Positions 16,489 to 25,407 of a DNA stretch of 46,675 nt are shown in pieces. The stretch's first letter is position 1. Each line of letters starts with the position of its first letter. The notes under the pieces were generated by a model. That model was not told where the DNA came from and did no database searches. It saw only the letters and a program-made list of their open reading frames with translations. Both the position numbers and the translations under genes were made by a program. This stretch comes from Candidatus Melainabacteria bacterium (GTDB lineage Bacteria > Cyanobacteriota > Vampirovibrionia > Obscuribacterales > Obscuribacteraceae), in assembly GCA_003153555.1 (NCBI GenBank), contig PLZS01000136.1:1-46675 (forward strand), read 5' to 3'.

Positions 16489-16947
16489 ATGGGCAAGGAA
16501 CAACGGAGAAAGGTAATGAGCGAGAGAACAAAGCTTTTTAAAAAGGCGGTCTTGGCAGGCGTAGGCGCCACAAGCAACGTCGAACGCGTCAAATCAGCGC
16601 TTAGTGAAGCTATGGAAGATCTGGTAAAAGTGGGTCAAGAGCTACTAGATGAACTGGAAGATAAAGGCAAAGGCAAAACTGAGAACTTTCAGCATTTCTT
16701 GCGCAATCTACAGGACGAAGCCGGAAAGCGCACGCAAGATGCCGAGAAAAAAGTGTCCTTAAAAGTTCACGGCTCAACCAAAAAAGCAGCGAAAGAATTA
16801 GGCATAGCGACTCAAGAAGATGTTGCAGAAATCCTTGAGCGCCTCCACGCTCTTGAAGAAGCTGTTCATGGACCGAGCGAAGATGATGGCAGCGATGGAA
16901 CCGAGGCTGGCAAAAAGCGCGGCCGCTCCAAAAAGGCTAGCAGCTAA
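16489..16947 (+). CDS. Phasin-like (PHA granule-associated) protein
   Basis: This 152-residue, almost wholly helical protein has no signal peptide. After a basic N-terminus, residues 15-75 form an amphipathic helix (KKAVLAGVGATSNVERVKSA), residues 80-110 a second charged helix, and residues 115-140 the segment ELGIATQEDVAEILERL. In PhaF-type and other phasin-family proteins that segment precedes an oligomerisation coil. The C-terminus is a Lys/Arg/Ser-rich tail (KKRGRSKKASS). These features fit a polyhydroxyalkanoate granule coat protein that may also touch DNA, but no PHA synthase gene is in the window. GAAGG lies six bases before the ATG. Confidence 0.65.
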   Translation: MGKEQRRKVMSERTKLFKKAVLAGVGATSNVERVKSALSEAMEDLVKVGQELLDELEDKGKGKTENFQHFLRNLQDEAGKRTQDAEKKVSLKVHGSTKKAAKELGIATQEDVAEILERLHALEEAVHGPSEDDGSDGTEAGKKRGRSKKASS

Positions 16948-17008
16948 ATTTATACCGATGACGGTAAAAATTTCAGGCTGGATTTATACCGATGACGGTA
17001 GAAATTTC
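16946..17008. repeat. Two tandem copies of a TACCGATGACGGTA element
   Basis: TTTATACCGATGACGGTA occurs at 16949-16966 and again at 16983-17000, each followed by nAAATTTC. Each has TACCG and CGGTA arms around a short centre. The pair sits between the convergent phasin-like and TadG-like genes, starting at the stop codon of the former. It is a looser version of the perfect palindromes at 33622-33643 and 42576-42601. Confidence 0.7.
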
Positions 17009-17010
17009 TT

Positions 17011-19548
17011 CTAGAGCATGTCCGCTGGAACTGGCGGCATTTGCGGAATTTGAGCATTACTTGTCGGGTTGGTTAGCGATGTCTCTGATGAACCGCTAAC
17101 GGCTGGCAGTGGCGTGCGCAACTGAAATTCGCAAGCTAAACCAGGGCAACCGTTTTGATCTGGTACTTTGCACCAGTCGGGACGGTCTGATTGAATCGGT
17201 TCGCCTGTTGTCATTCCTGAATTGTTCTGACCTGTCGAAGCGATCAGATCGCGTATGACAACTGACCAGGTCACTTTTGGTGATGTGCCGGTTCGAATAG
17301 CGTCTTTGCAGTAATAGAAAAGCTGCCCGCTTGGAATTCGGATATTGCCGAATGGATATGAATTTGAGACTATGGGTTTTGGCAGGTCAGGGCTCAGCAA
17401 AGCATCTGTAGTTAGAAATACAACGCAAGAATTGGCCTTCTGTTTGACAGGTACTGACGCGGCAAACTCGTTGTATTTGTGTCCTTCAACAATCACAGTG
17501 TCTGGGTTCAGACGCGCGTTATCCACACTGGTGATCACGTCAAAATCTTTGGCAAGCCAAATCCTTGAGGCTTCTGACACTTCAGCTTCTGGTTTGAAGA
17601 AGTCAGACTCATCGACTGGTTTTGTGCAAGGCGTAAAAATGAATTTTCTTGAAATAATGAAAGCTTTGGTCGGTTTGTCGATTCTGAAGACTCCGTCTTT
17701 GCAAAGCTTGAAGGCGTGTGCGCAAAGCTCAAAAGTTGAGCTTCCTACTTGATTTGCGTTTGCTGTTGTGCGAAGAGCCAACAAGTTGGTTTGACGAAAG
17801 CTTGCTCGGTCTTCTTCGTGCGCGGCGATTGAAAGCTTCAGTGTCTCGATTTTTTCAGTTGCCAAGTCTTTTTGTCGTGATACCTCATTTGGTGTTGAAC
17901 TATCCTTCGAGATAGGGCTCTCGCGGCCTATTCTATTTAAGCGATTGAGCACGGAGTTCAACTCTTGACGTTCGATAAAGATCTTCTGATCAATTTGCGC
18001 GAGGGCGGAAGAGGCTCTTGCTATAACCATCTTGGACACCGCGGCCGATTCGATAGCGGCCAAATTCGTGTCGTACACTGACTTGAGATAGTCGTTCACA
18101 AATCGTTCGTCATATCCCAATCGTCCCGATAAATTGCAGACTCCGCTTCGATCGATAAACAGCGGCATCGCGTTGGCTGGAAAATCTGATTGTGGTGCAC
18201 TATCAAGACCATTAGTGTAAATTGCGAAAACTTTGCCTAAAGCTGTCTGTCCAACCCCGCCTGGTCCAGTTTGATTCAAGATGGCGTATTGTCTGGCGCC
18301 CGTATCAATTGCCAGGCAACTATTGGCGGTCGAATCATTTGACTGATTGGTGGTCGATTCTGGTTCATATTGCACCTTCGCTGCCGCGCTATTCCATTTT
18401 GCTTCCAGCAGAGAATATAGTTTCTGTTCGTCAATCCAAGCCCCTTGACGTTTTAACCAATGGTAAAGGGCTACGCTGAAAGCGTCTGCCGGAGACATTT
18501 CTGGCAGCACGGGCTGAAGGGATGGAGCGAGGCTACCTTTTCCCGGTACTTCGTTTCCAACTGCTTGTTGCCAATCGCCGACTCCATTCAGCGCAGGTGA
18601 TGTGAGCAACGATATTGCCGAATCAAAAACTGGTGGCAGCCCTTCCGGGAAATTTAACACCAGGGTAGAACGGACCGGAGCGTGTCTAGGAGACGAGATC
18701 AGCGCGCAATACTTTTTACTGACAGTGTCCATTGGATCGGTCGCATTTTTTTGTTTGGTTTGAAAAATTGCTTCCACTAGCACCGCATATGGGGCTTGTC
18801 CTTTTTTCGCTGGTTCAAAAAGTTCTGGTTTTTCAAACAAACGAATCTTTCCTGTCGGCCAGCTGTCTGCCGACGGTGTTTGTTTGTAACGGCCCAGCTT
18901 AAGACGTACCTCGATCAGTGAAAGATTGGGAGATGATTTGTCTGTTGCGAGCATGCGATAGACATCGCGATAAATGTTGTTGGGTTTTGTGGTTGGGTTG
19001 GCATACAGTTGGGTGGAATATTCCGCCGCTTGCGGCTCCATTAAATCGGGCTCGGCTGCCTCGTGCAATCGCACGCTGAGTTCGCCTTCGAGCTTCTTTG
19101 CTAATGCCAGATCTTTCTGAATCAAGTCCAGCATGATTGGGCGTTTAAGATGCTTTGCGATCGATGCGTCGATCGACAACGTTTTATAGATGGTATTAAG
19201 TCCGGTGACTCTCATTTGGGTCGATGAATAATTAAACGTGCCAGGGTCTTCAGTGACGTTGTCGCAAAGACCAATTTTGCCAAAGCTGCTGCTGTCTACG
19301 TAAACTTGGGAGAGCTGACGAGCTGCATACAACGCAGCCTGAGCGGCGGTATCCACTGAATGCTTGTGATGACCGGAAACTCCTATCCAAAGAACGTAGA
19401 CAGCTATGAGAGTGCTTCCAGTTGTGGCAATCAGGACCAGTTGAACGATTGCTTTGAAATCGTTGCCTCTTAAGGTCCGCAATGTACCTGGATTCACAGG
19501 TTCTATGCTGGTGTTGCGCTGCTCAATCTTTTCGCTGTGTTGATCCAT
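17011..19548 (-). CDS. Large TadG-like (Flp pilus-associated) membrane-anchored protein
   Basis: I place the start at the ATG at 19548 (MDQHSEKIEQR). The frame is open further, to a TTG at 19644, but that extension would crowd the divergent TPR gene. The protein then has about 845 residues. One membrane segment near residues 37-58 (IVQLVLIATTGSTLIAVYVLW) is followed by VDTAAQAALYAARQ. This matches the hydrophobic-helix-then-Ala-rich pattern of TadE/TadG pseudopilin-like proteins. The rest is a large outside domain with few Cys and a possible coiled coil (SALAQIDQKIFIERQELNSV). No known catalytic motif. It probably sits in the envelope, perhaps with the Tad pilus apparatus, whose core genes are not in the window. 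Confidence 0.65.
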   Translation of the reverse strand: MDQHSEKIEQRNTSIEPVNPGTLRTLRGNDFKAIVQLVLIATTGSTLIAVYVLWIGVSGHHKHSVDTAAQAALYAARQLSQVYVDSSSFGKIGLCDNVTEDPGTFNYSSTQMRVTGLNTIYKTLSIDASIAKHLKRPIMLDLIQKDLALAKKLEGELSVRLHEAAEPDLMEPQAAEYSTQLYANPTTKPNNIYRDVYRMLATDKSSPNLSLIEVRLKLGRYKQTPSADSWPTGKIRLFEKPELFEPAKKGQAPYAVLVEAIFQTKQKNATDPMDTVSKKYCALISSPRHAPVRSTLVLNFPEGLPPVFDSAISLLTSPALNGVGDWQQAVGNEVPGKGSLAPSLQPVLPEMSPADAFSVALYHWLKRQGAWIDEQKLYSLLEAKWNSAAAKVQYEPESTTNQSNDSTANSCLAIDTGARQYAILNQTGPGGVGQTALGKVFAIYTNGLDSAPQSDFPANAMPLFIDRSGVCNLSGRLGYDERFVNDYLKSVYDTNLAAIESAAVSKMVIARASSALAQIDQKIFIERQELNSVLNRLNRIGRESPISKDSSTPNEVSRQKDLATEKIETLKLSIAAHEEDRASFRQTNLLALRTTANANQVGSSTFELCAHAFKLCKDGVFRIDKPTKAFIISRKFIFTPCTKPVDESDFFKPEAEVSEASRIWLAKDFDVITSVDNARLNPDTVIVEGHKYNEFAASVPVKQKANSCVVFLTTDALLSPDLPKPIVSNSYPFGNIRIPSGQLFYYCKDAIRTGTSPKVTWSVVIRDLIASTGQNNSGMTTGEPIQSDRPDWCKVPDQNGCPGLACEFQLRTPLPAVSGSSETSLTNPTSNAQIPQMPPVPADML

Positions 19549-19650
19549 AAAAATCCGGCAAACAACTGTTTGGGATGATAGCACTATTAAAGTTATGTTA
19601 TTAGCTCTGCTACCATTGCTGATAGGTGGAAAGGCATCATCCAAATTGAA

Positions 19651-20553
19651 ATGAAACGCACGCTATTGACATGCTTACTGCTAATCACAGTAACAATCAG
19701 TCCGCCAAGCTCTTTAGCCGATAGCGAAAGTGCGGATATTAAGCGCTTAATCGCTTTGACTAAAGCGCACTCTTATATGAAGGCGAATAACTTATTAGAT
19801 CGGATGATCGAAGTGGATCCGACCAATCCGCAATTGCGACTGGCAGGCGCCCACCTTTACCGCCAAATGGGTTTATTTGCACGTTCGATGTCAGAGTACA
19901 AACAGCTCATGAGAGCCGATCCGAATTTGATAGAGCCTGTGATCGCACTGTCCCAGATGAATATGGAATATTTGAACTTGCCTCAAGCATTAAGTCTGGC
20001 GCGAGTGGCAGTCGGTATAGACCCATCCAATCGAGAGGCAAGAATTGCCCTTTGCTCGGCATTAATTGCCAGCGACTATCTGAAAGAGGCCGAGGACGAA
20101 CTCGATAAATTGCAAAAGCAATCGGGTCACGATCCTGAAGTCAACTATGTCGCCTACAAGCTGTACTTGAAGCGCGGACAGCTGCCGAAGGCTCGCCAGG
20201 AACTCGAAGGGGCGATGACAATTGATCCAAGCAATGGGCAATGGTTGCTTGATATGAGTGAATTGTGCAAATTGCAAGGAGATTACGAAGAAGCCAATCG
20301 CTACCTCCAACGCGGATTAGATAATGACCCGATCTCTGTCGACAAGCTGAATCAGATGGCAATTTTGCAGGAGTATTTTTTTCGCGATTATGATCTGGCG
20401 ATGGTGCAATACAGAAAGATTCTCGAAATCGATCCAGATTCGGTCACGGCAATGGCCGGTCTGGATCGCTGCAAGACGAAGAAGAACGACCTGGCCGGTA
20501 TGCTTAAAAACCAGCTTAGAGCGCTCTTTATAGCCTGGCGACGCCTAAATTGA
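19651..20553 (+). CDS. Secreted TPR-repeat protein
   Basis: This 300-residue protein has a signal peptide (residues 1-24, TCLLLITVTISPPSSLA-DS). About six or seven tetratricopeptide units follow, with the usual 34-residue spacing and the W-LG-Y-A-F-A-P-type consensus (for example LAGAHLYRQMGLFARSMSEYKQLMRADP and FFRDYDLAMVQYRKILEIDPDS). Such repeats bind protein partners. No enzymatic domain is attached. It is divergent from the TadG-like gene with about 100 bp between, which suggests a shared regulatory region and possibly a shared surface role; this is inference. Confidence 0.8.
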   Translation: MKRTLLTCLLLITVTISPPSSLADSESADIKRLIALTKAHSYMKANNLLDRMIEVDPTNPQLRLAGAHLYRQMGLFARSMSEYKQLMRADPNLIEPVIALSQMNMEYLNLPQALSLARVAVGIDPSNREARIALCSALIASDYLKEAEDELDKLQKQSGHDPEVNYVAYKLYLKRGQLPKARQELEGAMTIDPSNGQWLLDMSELCKLQGDYEEANRYLQRGLDNDPISVDKLNQMAILQEYFFRDYDLAMVQYRKILEIDPDSVTAMAGLDRCKTKKNDLAGMLKNQLRALFIAWRRLN

Positions 20554-20580
20554 ACTAAGTTAATCGAAGCCTATGGACTA

Positions 20581-20607
20581 CTCTCGGAGCGCCTATGCAC
20601 CCGAGGG
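20581..20607. terminator. Hairpin between convergent TPR and purA genes
   Basis: CTCTCGG (20581-20587) pairs with CCGAGGG (20601-20607), counting one G-T pair, over a 13-nt loop. It fills the 57-bp convergent gap between the stop codons of the TPR gene and purA. There is no T tract on either side, so it is a weak terminator candidate. Confidence 0.35.
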
Positions 20608-20610
20608 GGT

Positions 20611-21945
20611 CTATTGTGTGACTTTGCTCAAGACACGTTTCGGTCCGTGAATTGGATCTTCGATCACGACTGTCTGATCTCGCTTCGGACCGACGCTAAC
20701 GATGGCGATGGTGACGTCCATTTCTTCGGCCAGGAAGTCCAGATAATGTTGAGCATTTGCAGGCAACTCTTTCAAACTTCTGCAAGAGCTAGTCGATTTC
20801 TTCCAGCCCGGGAACGACTGATAGATGGGCTGCATGCGCTGGAATGAACTACCGATACTAGGCAAGTCTTTATAAGTCTTTCCGGTTTCGCTGTCTTTGT
20901 AAGCTACGCAAACTTTTATTTCGTCGAAATCATCCAGCACATCAAGCTTGGTGATCGCCAGGCAATCCAGTCCGTTAATGCGCACAGAATAACGTCCGAG
21001 CACCAGGTCGAACCAACCGCAACGACGCGGTCGTCCTGTGGTGACACCCACTTCAGCCCACGCGGTTCCGATCTGTCTCAATTGCTCGCCAACCTCGCCA
21101 GTTTGTTCAGTTGGGAACGGTCCCTCGCCAACGCGCGTCATGTAGGCTTTTGAAACGCCGATGACGCGATCGATGATCGTTGGTCCGATACCGGCGCCTA
21201 TGCAGGCACCACCAGCTGTCGGGCTCGAACTTGTGACATACGGATAGCTGCCGTGATCAAGGTCGAGCAAAGTTCCTTGCGCACCTTCGAACAAAATGTT
21301 TTTGCGGTTTTGCACGGATTGGAAAATCAATTCAGACGTATCGCAAACGTGCTTCTTCATTTGCTGTCCATACTCGTAATACTCTTCCAAAATTGCTTTA
21401 GGATCGAGAGCCGGCAGGTTGTAGAGTTTCTCGAGAATGACATTCTTCCGAGGCACCATCCAATCGAGCTTGGTTTTCAAAACGGTTTTGTCGAGCAAAT
21501 CTTCAATGCGGATTCCAGAGCGGGCGCACTTATCTGCGTAAGTCGGTCCGATACCACGCTTGGTGGTACCGATTTTATTGTCGCCACGGCTGTCTTCTTC
21601 GGCAGCATCAATAATCAAGTGATATGGCATCGTTACGTGTGCCGTCGCGGAGAGCTTCAGTCGCGAGTCGTCAAGCCCACGATCGGTGAGCGATTTTAGT
21701 TCACTGAGAAATGCTTTGGGATCAACTACCATTCCAGGCCCCAACATGCAGATTTTTCCTGGATAGAGGATGCCGGATGGGATCAGATGGAATTTGTAAG
21801 TCTCTCCATCAACAACGACGGTGTGACCAGCATTGCAACCACCCTGATAGCGAACCACTACGTCGGCATTTTTTGCCAGCAGGTCCGTTACCTTTGCTTT
21901 CCCTTCATCTCCAAACTGCGCGCCGACGACGATTACGTTTGCCAA
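20611..21945 (-). CDS. purA: Adenylosuccinate synthetase
   Basis: This 444-residue cytosolic enzyme joins IMP and aspartate with GTP to give adenylosuccinate, the committed step to AMP. The N-terminal GTP loop reads GAQFGDEGKAK, where most homologues have WGDEGKGK: the catalytic Asp and Lys remain, while Trp is Phe and a Gly is Ala. Also visible are the catalytic His in NAGHT, the IMP-binding IGTTKRGIGPTYADK and VTTGRPRRCGW. Length is normal. The start is TTG with AGAGG upstream. It stands alone, convergent with a TPR gene. Confidence 0.96.
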   Translation of the reverse strand: MANVIVVGAQFGDEGKAKVTDLLAKNADVVVRYQGGCNAGHTVVVDGETYKFHLIPSGILYPGKICMLGPGMVVDPKAFLSELKSLTDRGLDDSRLKLSATAHVTMPYHLIIDAAEEDSRGDNKIGTTKRGIGPTYADKCARSGIRIEDLLDKTVLKTKLDWMVPRKNVILEKLYNLPALDPKAILEEYYEYGQQMKKHVCDTSELIFQSVQNRKNILFEGAQGTLLDLDHGSYPYVTSSSPTAGGACIGAGIGPTIIDRVIGVSKAYMTRVGEGPFPTEQTGEVGEQLRQIGTAWAEVGVTTGRPRRCGWFDLVLGRYSVRINGLDCLAITKLDVLDDFDEIKVCVAYKDSETGKTYKDLPSIGSSFQRMQPIYQSFPGWKKSTSSCRSLKELPANAQHYLDFLAEEMDVTIAIVSVGPKRDQTVVIEDPIHGPKRVLSKVTQ

Positions 21946-22029
21946 GCTTCTAGCCTCTCAAGTCCCGATAAATTCCAATTTGACCACAGGTCTTACCCGC
22001 GGGCTTCGCGCCGTAATAGGCACGGCGAC

Positions 22030-22070
22030 CTCCGCACAAACACGGAGCCGCGCTTCGACTCCGCTTTTTT
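22030..22070 (+). other. Possible alternative hairpins with a T tract
   Basis: CTCCG (22030-22034), CGGAG (22043-22047) and CTCCG (22059-22063) occur in a row, then TTTTTT (22065-22070). The middle element can pair with either neighbour. Pairing with the second makes a small intrinsic terminator; pairing with the first would prevent it. It lies 155 bases ahead of holB in a gap with no other plus-strand gene upstream. Stems are only five base pairs, so chance is a real alternative. Confidence 0.3.
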
Positions 22071-22224
22071 GGACCAGCAGATAGTCTAGGCTACTCGCCA
22101 AGAGCTGTCAAACGGCGCTGGGTGCTAATTACGTTAAGATTATTTATGCCCAGGGTTGTCAGCGCGCTAGTTTCGTCATCTGCTCAGCGTTTAGACTAAT
22201 ATTTGCATCGGCTGCAAACTACAG

Positions 22225-23196
22225 ATGAGAAAGAGCATGAGTAACATCTTCGATATAGAGCTGGCTCAAAGACATCCTTTTGCGTCGTCAATGGTCAGCT
22301 CCGCAATTAATTCGCAGCGCTTATCTCATGCATATCTTTTGAGTGGCAGAGCACTTGAAGACAAATGGTCCTTCGCCAGACAGGTCGCGGCTCATTTGAA
22401 TTGTGCCAATAGACCGCAGCAGGGTGATTCAGCTTGTCATCTAAGCGGCGCGCCTGAAAAAGACCACTGTGTGAATTGCAAGTGGATTAATCAAGGAAAG
22501 CACCCTCAAGCCTGGCTGACGCTGACCTCAGAAGGAAGTAAAAGTGGCAAGATCGCCGTGGAAAAATCCAGACTGTTGTCAGACGAATTGTCTAAACACT
22601 CTGAATTTTTTCGAGTTGTCGTTGTTGAAGATGCCTCTCAAGAGGCTTTCCATCGACCGTCCGCCAATGCCTTGTTGAAGACAATTGAGGATCCGGGATC
22701 ACGCTGTCTATTTTTTCTCTTTGCCGCACGTGAAGACGATGTGCTACCAACTGTGGTGAGTCGATGTCAGGTTGTGCCAATGCAATGTCCACCGGAGAAG
22801 CCTACTGCGCTTGCTTCAGCCATCTTGAAGACCAGTGCAGAGGCCGTTCCTCTGACAAATCCAGAACTGAAAAATTTTAGCCAGTCGGTTGAGCAAATTT
22901 TCAAGGCTCGCGACTCGCACCTGACTCTTCATGCCTTAGATTTAGCCAGACAGATTCAAATAGCAATCGAGGAGGTCGAGAACCCTGTTGCTGTGCTTGA
23001 TTTGGCTACCAACCTGGAGATTTCACGAGTTGGAGAGAGGGCTAGCGTGGATAGCGTTGCGGCGGGTTACCTCAGTGATTTGCTATCTTTAGCAGAGGAA
23101 GTGAAACTTCAAATAGGACATTATGTATCTTCGAAGGCCGCAATAGAAACGTTCGTTTTGTCCTGGTGGCGGTTGCGAATAGCTGCGGGGTGCTAG
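22225..23196 (+). CDS. holB: DNA polymerase III subunit delta prime
   Basis: This 323-residue clamp-loader subunit has an N-terminal AAA+ fold with HPFASSMVSSAI and LSHAYLLSG. The P-loop is degenerate (GRALEDKWS), as is common in delta prime. A zinc-finger-like Cys set follows (NCAN, ACHLSG, HCVNCK). Then comes the typical segment SANALLKTIEDPG and the sensor/arginine-finger motif SRC in VVSRCQ. The C-terminal part is diverged and short. Two starts are possible, the ATG at 22225 or the one four codons later. The membrane TPR gene follows after 33 bases and is probably co-transcribed. Confidence 0.85.
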   Translation: MRKSMSNIFDIELAQRHPFASSMVSSAINSQRLSHAYLLSGRALEDKWSFARQVAAHLNCANRPQQGDSACHLSGAPEKDHCVNCKWINQGKHPQAWLTLTSEGSKSGKIAVEKSRLLSDELSKHSEFFRVVVVEDASQEAFHRPSANALLKTIEDPGSRCLFFLFAAREDDVLPTVVSRCQVVPMQCPPEKPTALASAILKTSAEAVPLTNPELKNFSQSVEQIFKARDSHLTLHALDLARQIQIAIEEVENPVAVLDLATNLEISRVGERASVDSVAAGYLSDLLSLAEEVKLQIGHYVSSKAAIETFVLSWWRLRIAAGC

Positions 23197-23229
23197 CTTG
23201 TCAGTGATTACAGAAAGAGGAGAACAGGC

Positions 23230-24264
23230 GTGACACGCGGAAGTGATGGATCGGAACCAGCTTGGAAAGGTTTGCTCTCGTGGGGCACGCTAATTCTTGT
23301 TGTTTTTGCCGGTGCCTTTTGGTTCACCATCGTCAAGCCTGAAGAAATTCGTATGTATCCCGGTGAGGGACTAGTTCCGGGCACAGTCGCAAATGAGAGC
23401 GAGATGATGGATTTGTTCTCACAGAAGGTTCTCACTGATGTTGATCAGATGGAGCCATCGCGTTTGATGCGTGAGGGACAAACTGACGACGCGATTGGAG
23501 CGGCGCGCGACTTGATCAACAAGGATAAATGGAACGTGCGAAATCTGATGTGTGCAGGCAATGTCTTCGCCGCCGCGCCAAAGGAAAATGCTCTCAATGA
23601 AGAAGGCTACAACCTCCTGCTGACTTCCACATATCTGTGCCCGCAGAGTAAGTATGTGCGCTTGAACTATGCCAGAGCTCTTGGGCGGGGGGGGCGGTTT
23701 GAGGAAGCCACCAAGCAGTACGACAAGGTTGTGAAGGCGAATATGGATACGTTGCCATCATTGGAGTTGGCTAGGCTCTACATGAGCAATGGTGATGAAG
23801 ATAAGGCGATTAAATTGCTCACCGCGATCATGGAAAAGGATCCAGAAAATTCCTCAGCCCAAAAGTTGCTTGGAATTGCCGGGGCGCGCAATCATGATGA
23901 AAAAGCAGGCTATGAAGATTACATAAAAGGGTTTGCCCTGGAACGGACTGCGGGCTACCCGCTTGAAGCCCGCGATCTCGTTGACCGCAACCACGACTCA
24001 GTGTCAGATGCCATTAAAGAACAACGAACCACTGCCGATGCCGAACCCACCGAAGTTGAACCAAAGTTATTGCTTGTTGAAATGCTGATCGTGCAAGGCG
24101 ACTTAACCGGTGCACAGTCTGTGCTTGATGCCGAAAAGACAAAAAACAAAGACAACGCCGAGCTGCACCGTCTGTATGCTGAGCTTTACCATCAATCGGG
24201 AAAAGAAGAGCAGGCATATCAGGAATGGCTTACTGCCAACACTCTAGAAAAGCAAACCGAATAA
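23230..24264 (+). CDS. Membrane-anchored TPR protein
   Basis: This 344-residue protein starts at a GTG preceded by AGAGGAG. Residues 14-36 form one membrane helix (LLSWGTLILVVFAGAFWFTIV), so the rest probably faces the periplasm. About six TPR-like units follow from residue 75, for example ALGRGGRFEEATKQYDKVVK and YMSNGDEDKAIKLLTAIMEKDPENS. Its stop codon abuts the stop codon of the convergent cbpA gene with no base between. A run of eight G lies inside the coding frame at 23687-23694. Function unknown; probable protein-binding scaffold. Confidence 0.8.
   Translation: MTRGSDGSEPAWKGLLSWGTLILVVFAGAFWFTIVKPEEIRMYPGEGLVPGTVANESEMMDLFSQKVLTDVDQMEPSRLMREGQTDDAIGAARDLINKDKWNVRNLMCAGNVFAAAPKENALNEEGYNLLLTSTYLCPQSKYVRLNYARALGRGGRFEEATKQYDKVVKANMDTLPSLELARLYMSNGDEDKAIKLLTAIMEKDPENSSAQKLLGIAGARNHDEKAGYEDYIKGFALERTAGYPLEARDLVDRNHDSVSDAIKEQRTTADAEPTEVEPKLLLVEMLIVQGDLTGAQSVLDAEKTKNKDNAELHRLYAELYHQSGKEEQAYQEWLTANTLEKQTE
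23687..23694 (+). repeat. G8 homopolymer inside the TPR gene
   Basis: Eight consecutive G bases, preceded by GGGC, encode part of LGRGGRF near residue 154. Runs of this length slip during replication and in sequencing. Here the frame is intact on both sides. Confidence 0.9.
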
Positions 24265-25233
24265 TTACACTTTCTCGCTTTTGTCTTTTTCCATTTTTAG
24301 GAGTTGCTCGTAAAGCGATCGCTCTTCATCGCTGAGATTTGTCGGTACGACGATTTTGGCGCGAACCAGCAGATCGCCGCGCGGACCCCCTTTTAATTTG
24401 GGCAAACCTTTTCCTCGCAAGCGCAGCAAGCGACCGTTTTGGGTGCCGGCTGGAACCCTGATTCGAACGTTGCCTTCCAGGGTGATGACACTCAGTTCAG
24501 CGCCGATAACAGCTTGTGCGGGCGAGAGGTTAATCTCGGAGATCAGATTGTCTCCATCTATCGTGAATTTCGGGTCTGGCTTAACTCTTACCTTGAGATA
24601 TAAATCTCCTGCAGGCACGCCTCCTCCAGGCTTTCCAGCCTCACCGGAGACTCTGATTTTGGAGCCGGTGCGCACACCAGGCGGGATTTTCACTTCCAAG
24701 GTTCTTGGTTTTTGACCGGGCTGAGTGATTTGAAGGGTGCGCATAGTCCCTTTCAATACTTCTTCCAGGTTCAGTTCAATTTCTGCTTCCTGGTCATGTT
24801 TTCTCGCCTGAGCTGGCCCACCTTGGGGTCCGCCCTGGGGACGGAATCCTGCGCCTGTCTGACCGCCAAGGCCGGCTTGACCAAAAAGAGTCTCGAAGAA
24901 ATCCGAGAAGGCGCCGCCCCGACCCAGGTCACCGAGATTGCCAAAATCGAATGTGAATCCGCCCGTGCCACCGCCAAAGTCCGGCGGCGGTCTGAAATCA
25001 GCACCAGCTTTGTAGTTGGCGCCAAGAGTATCGTAGCGCCGCCTTTTTTCAGGGTCTTTGAGGACCTCGTAGGCCTCACCTATTTCTTTGAACTTCTCTT
25101 CTGAAGCTTTATTGCCCTTGTTGGCGTCAGGATGGTGTTCGCGCGCCAGTTTACGATAGGACGCCTTGATGTCCTTATCGGTAGCATTTCTCGGCACACC
25201 GAGCGTTTGGTAATAGTCCTTGAATTTAACCAA
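24265..25233 (-). CDS. cbpA: DnaJ-class co-chaperone without zinc fingers (CbpA type)
   Basis: This 322-residue protein has a J domain at residues 1-70 with the HPD triplet in REHHPDANKG, which stimulates DnaK ATPase. A Gly/Phe-rich region (75-140: FGGGTGGFTFDFGNLGDLGRGG) follows. Then come the two C-terminal beta-sandwich substrate-binding domains (LKGTMRTLQI, IPPGVRTGSKIRVSGEG-like and GDLYLKVRV) and a charged end. There are no CxxCxGxG repeats, so it is a type II DnaJ like CbpA. No dnaK or grpE lies nearby. It is divergent from mqnC with 174 bp between them. Confidence 0.92.
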   Translation of the reverse strand: MVKFKDYYQTLGVPRNATDKDIKASYRKLAREHHPDANKGNKASEEKFKEIGEAYEVLKDPEKRRRYDTLGANYKAGADFRPPPDFGGGTGGFTFDFGNLGDLGRGGAFSDFFETLFGQAGLGGQTGAGFRPQGGPQGGPAQARKHDQEAEIELNLEEVLKGTMRTLQITQPGQKPRTLEVKIPPGVRTGSKIRVSGEAGKPGGGVPAGDLYLKVRVKPDPKFTIDGDNLISEINLSPAQAVIGAELSVITLEGNVRIRVPAGTQNGRLLRLRGKGLPKLKGGPRGDLLVRAKIVVPTNLSDEERSLYEQLLKMEKDKSEKV

Positions 25234-25329
25234 GCAAACACCTTCTCCGTATGACTGTCCTACCGGCCTAAGCGTAAGTTCTTAGACCGATTCGGGCAAG
25301 CGTCTATTAATCATAATAATGAATTTTTG

Positions 25330-25344
25330 CGCAACATAGTTGCG
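25330..25344. promoter_or_regulatory. Palindrome CGCAAC-ATA-GTTGCG
   Basis: A perfect 6-bp-arm inverted repeat with a 3-base centre lies between the divergent cbpA and mqnC genes. It could be an operator for either gene. It is not a CIRCE element. Confidence 0.35.
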
Positions 25345-25375
25345 GAGTGCCATGAAACCTTACGCCTAGGATAGG

Positions 25376-25388
25376 CTATCCTCGGATA
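25376..25388 (+). promoter_or_regulatory. Dispersed motif CTATCCTCGGATA, copy 2
   Basis: The motif ends 19 bases before the mqnC start, on the same strand, and TATCC-TC-GGATA is itself an inverted repeat. TAGGATAGG precedes it. It belongs to the motif set seen at 3822, 36045 and 46042-46128. Confidence 0.45.
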
Positions 25389-25407
25389 CCATATCAAAGT
25401 CAAGCGA

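Noticed and set aside
19549..19644. Longer start (TTG at 19644) for the TadG-like protein
   Set aside because: It would leave only six bases to the divergent TPR gene and adds a segment with no ribosome binding site; the ATG at 19548 leaves a normal promoter region.
23687..23694. G8 tract as a sequencing frameshift
   Set aside because: The TPR reading frame continues normally on both sides with the expected repeat spacing, so there is no sign of a lost or gained base.
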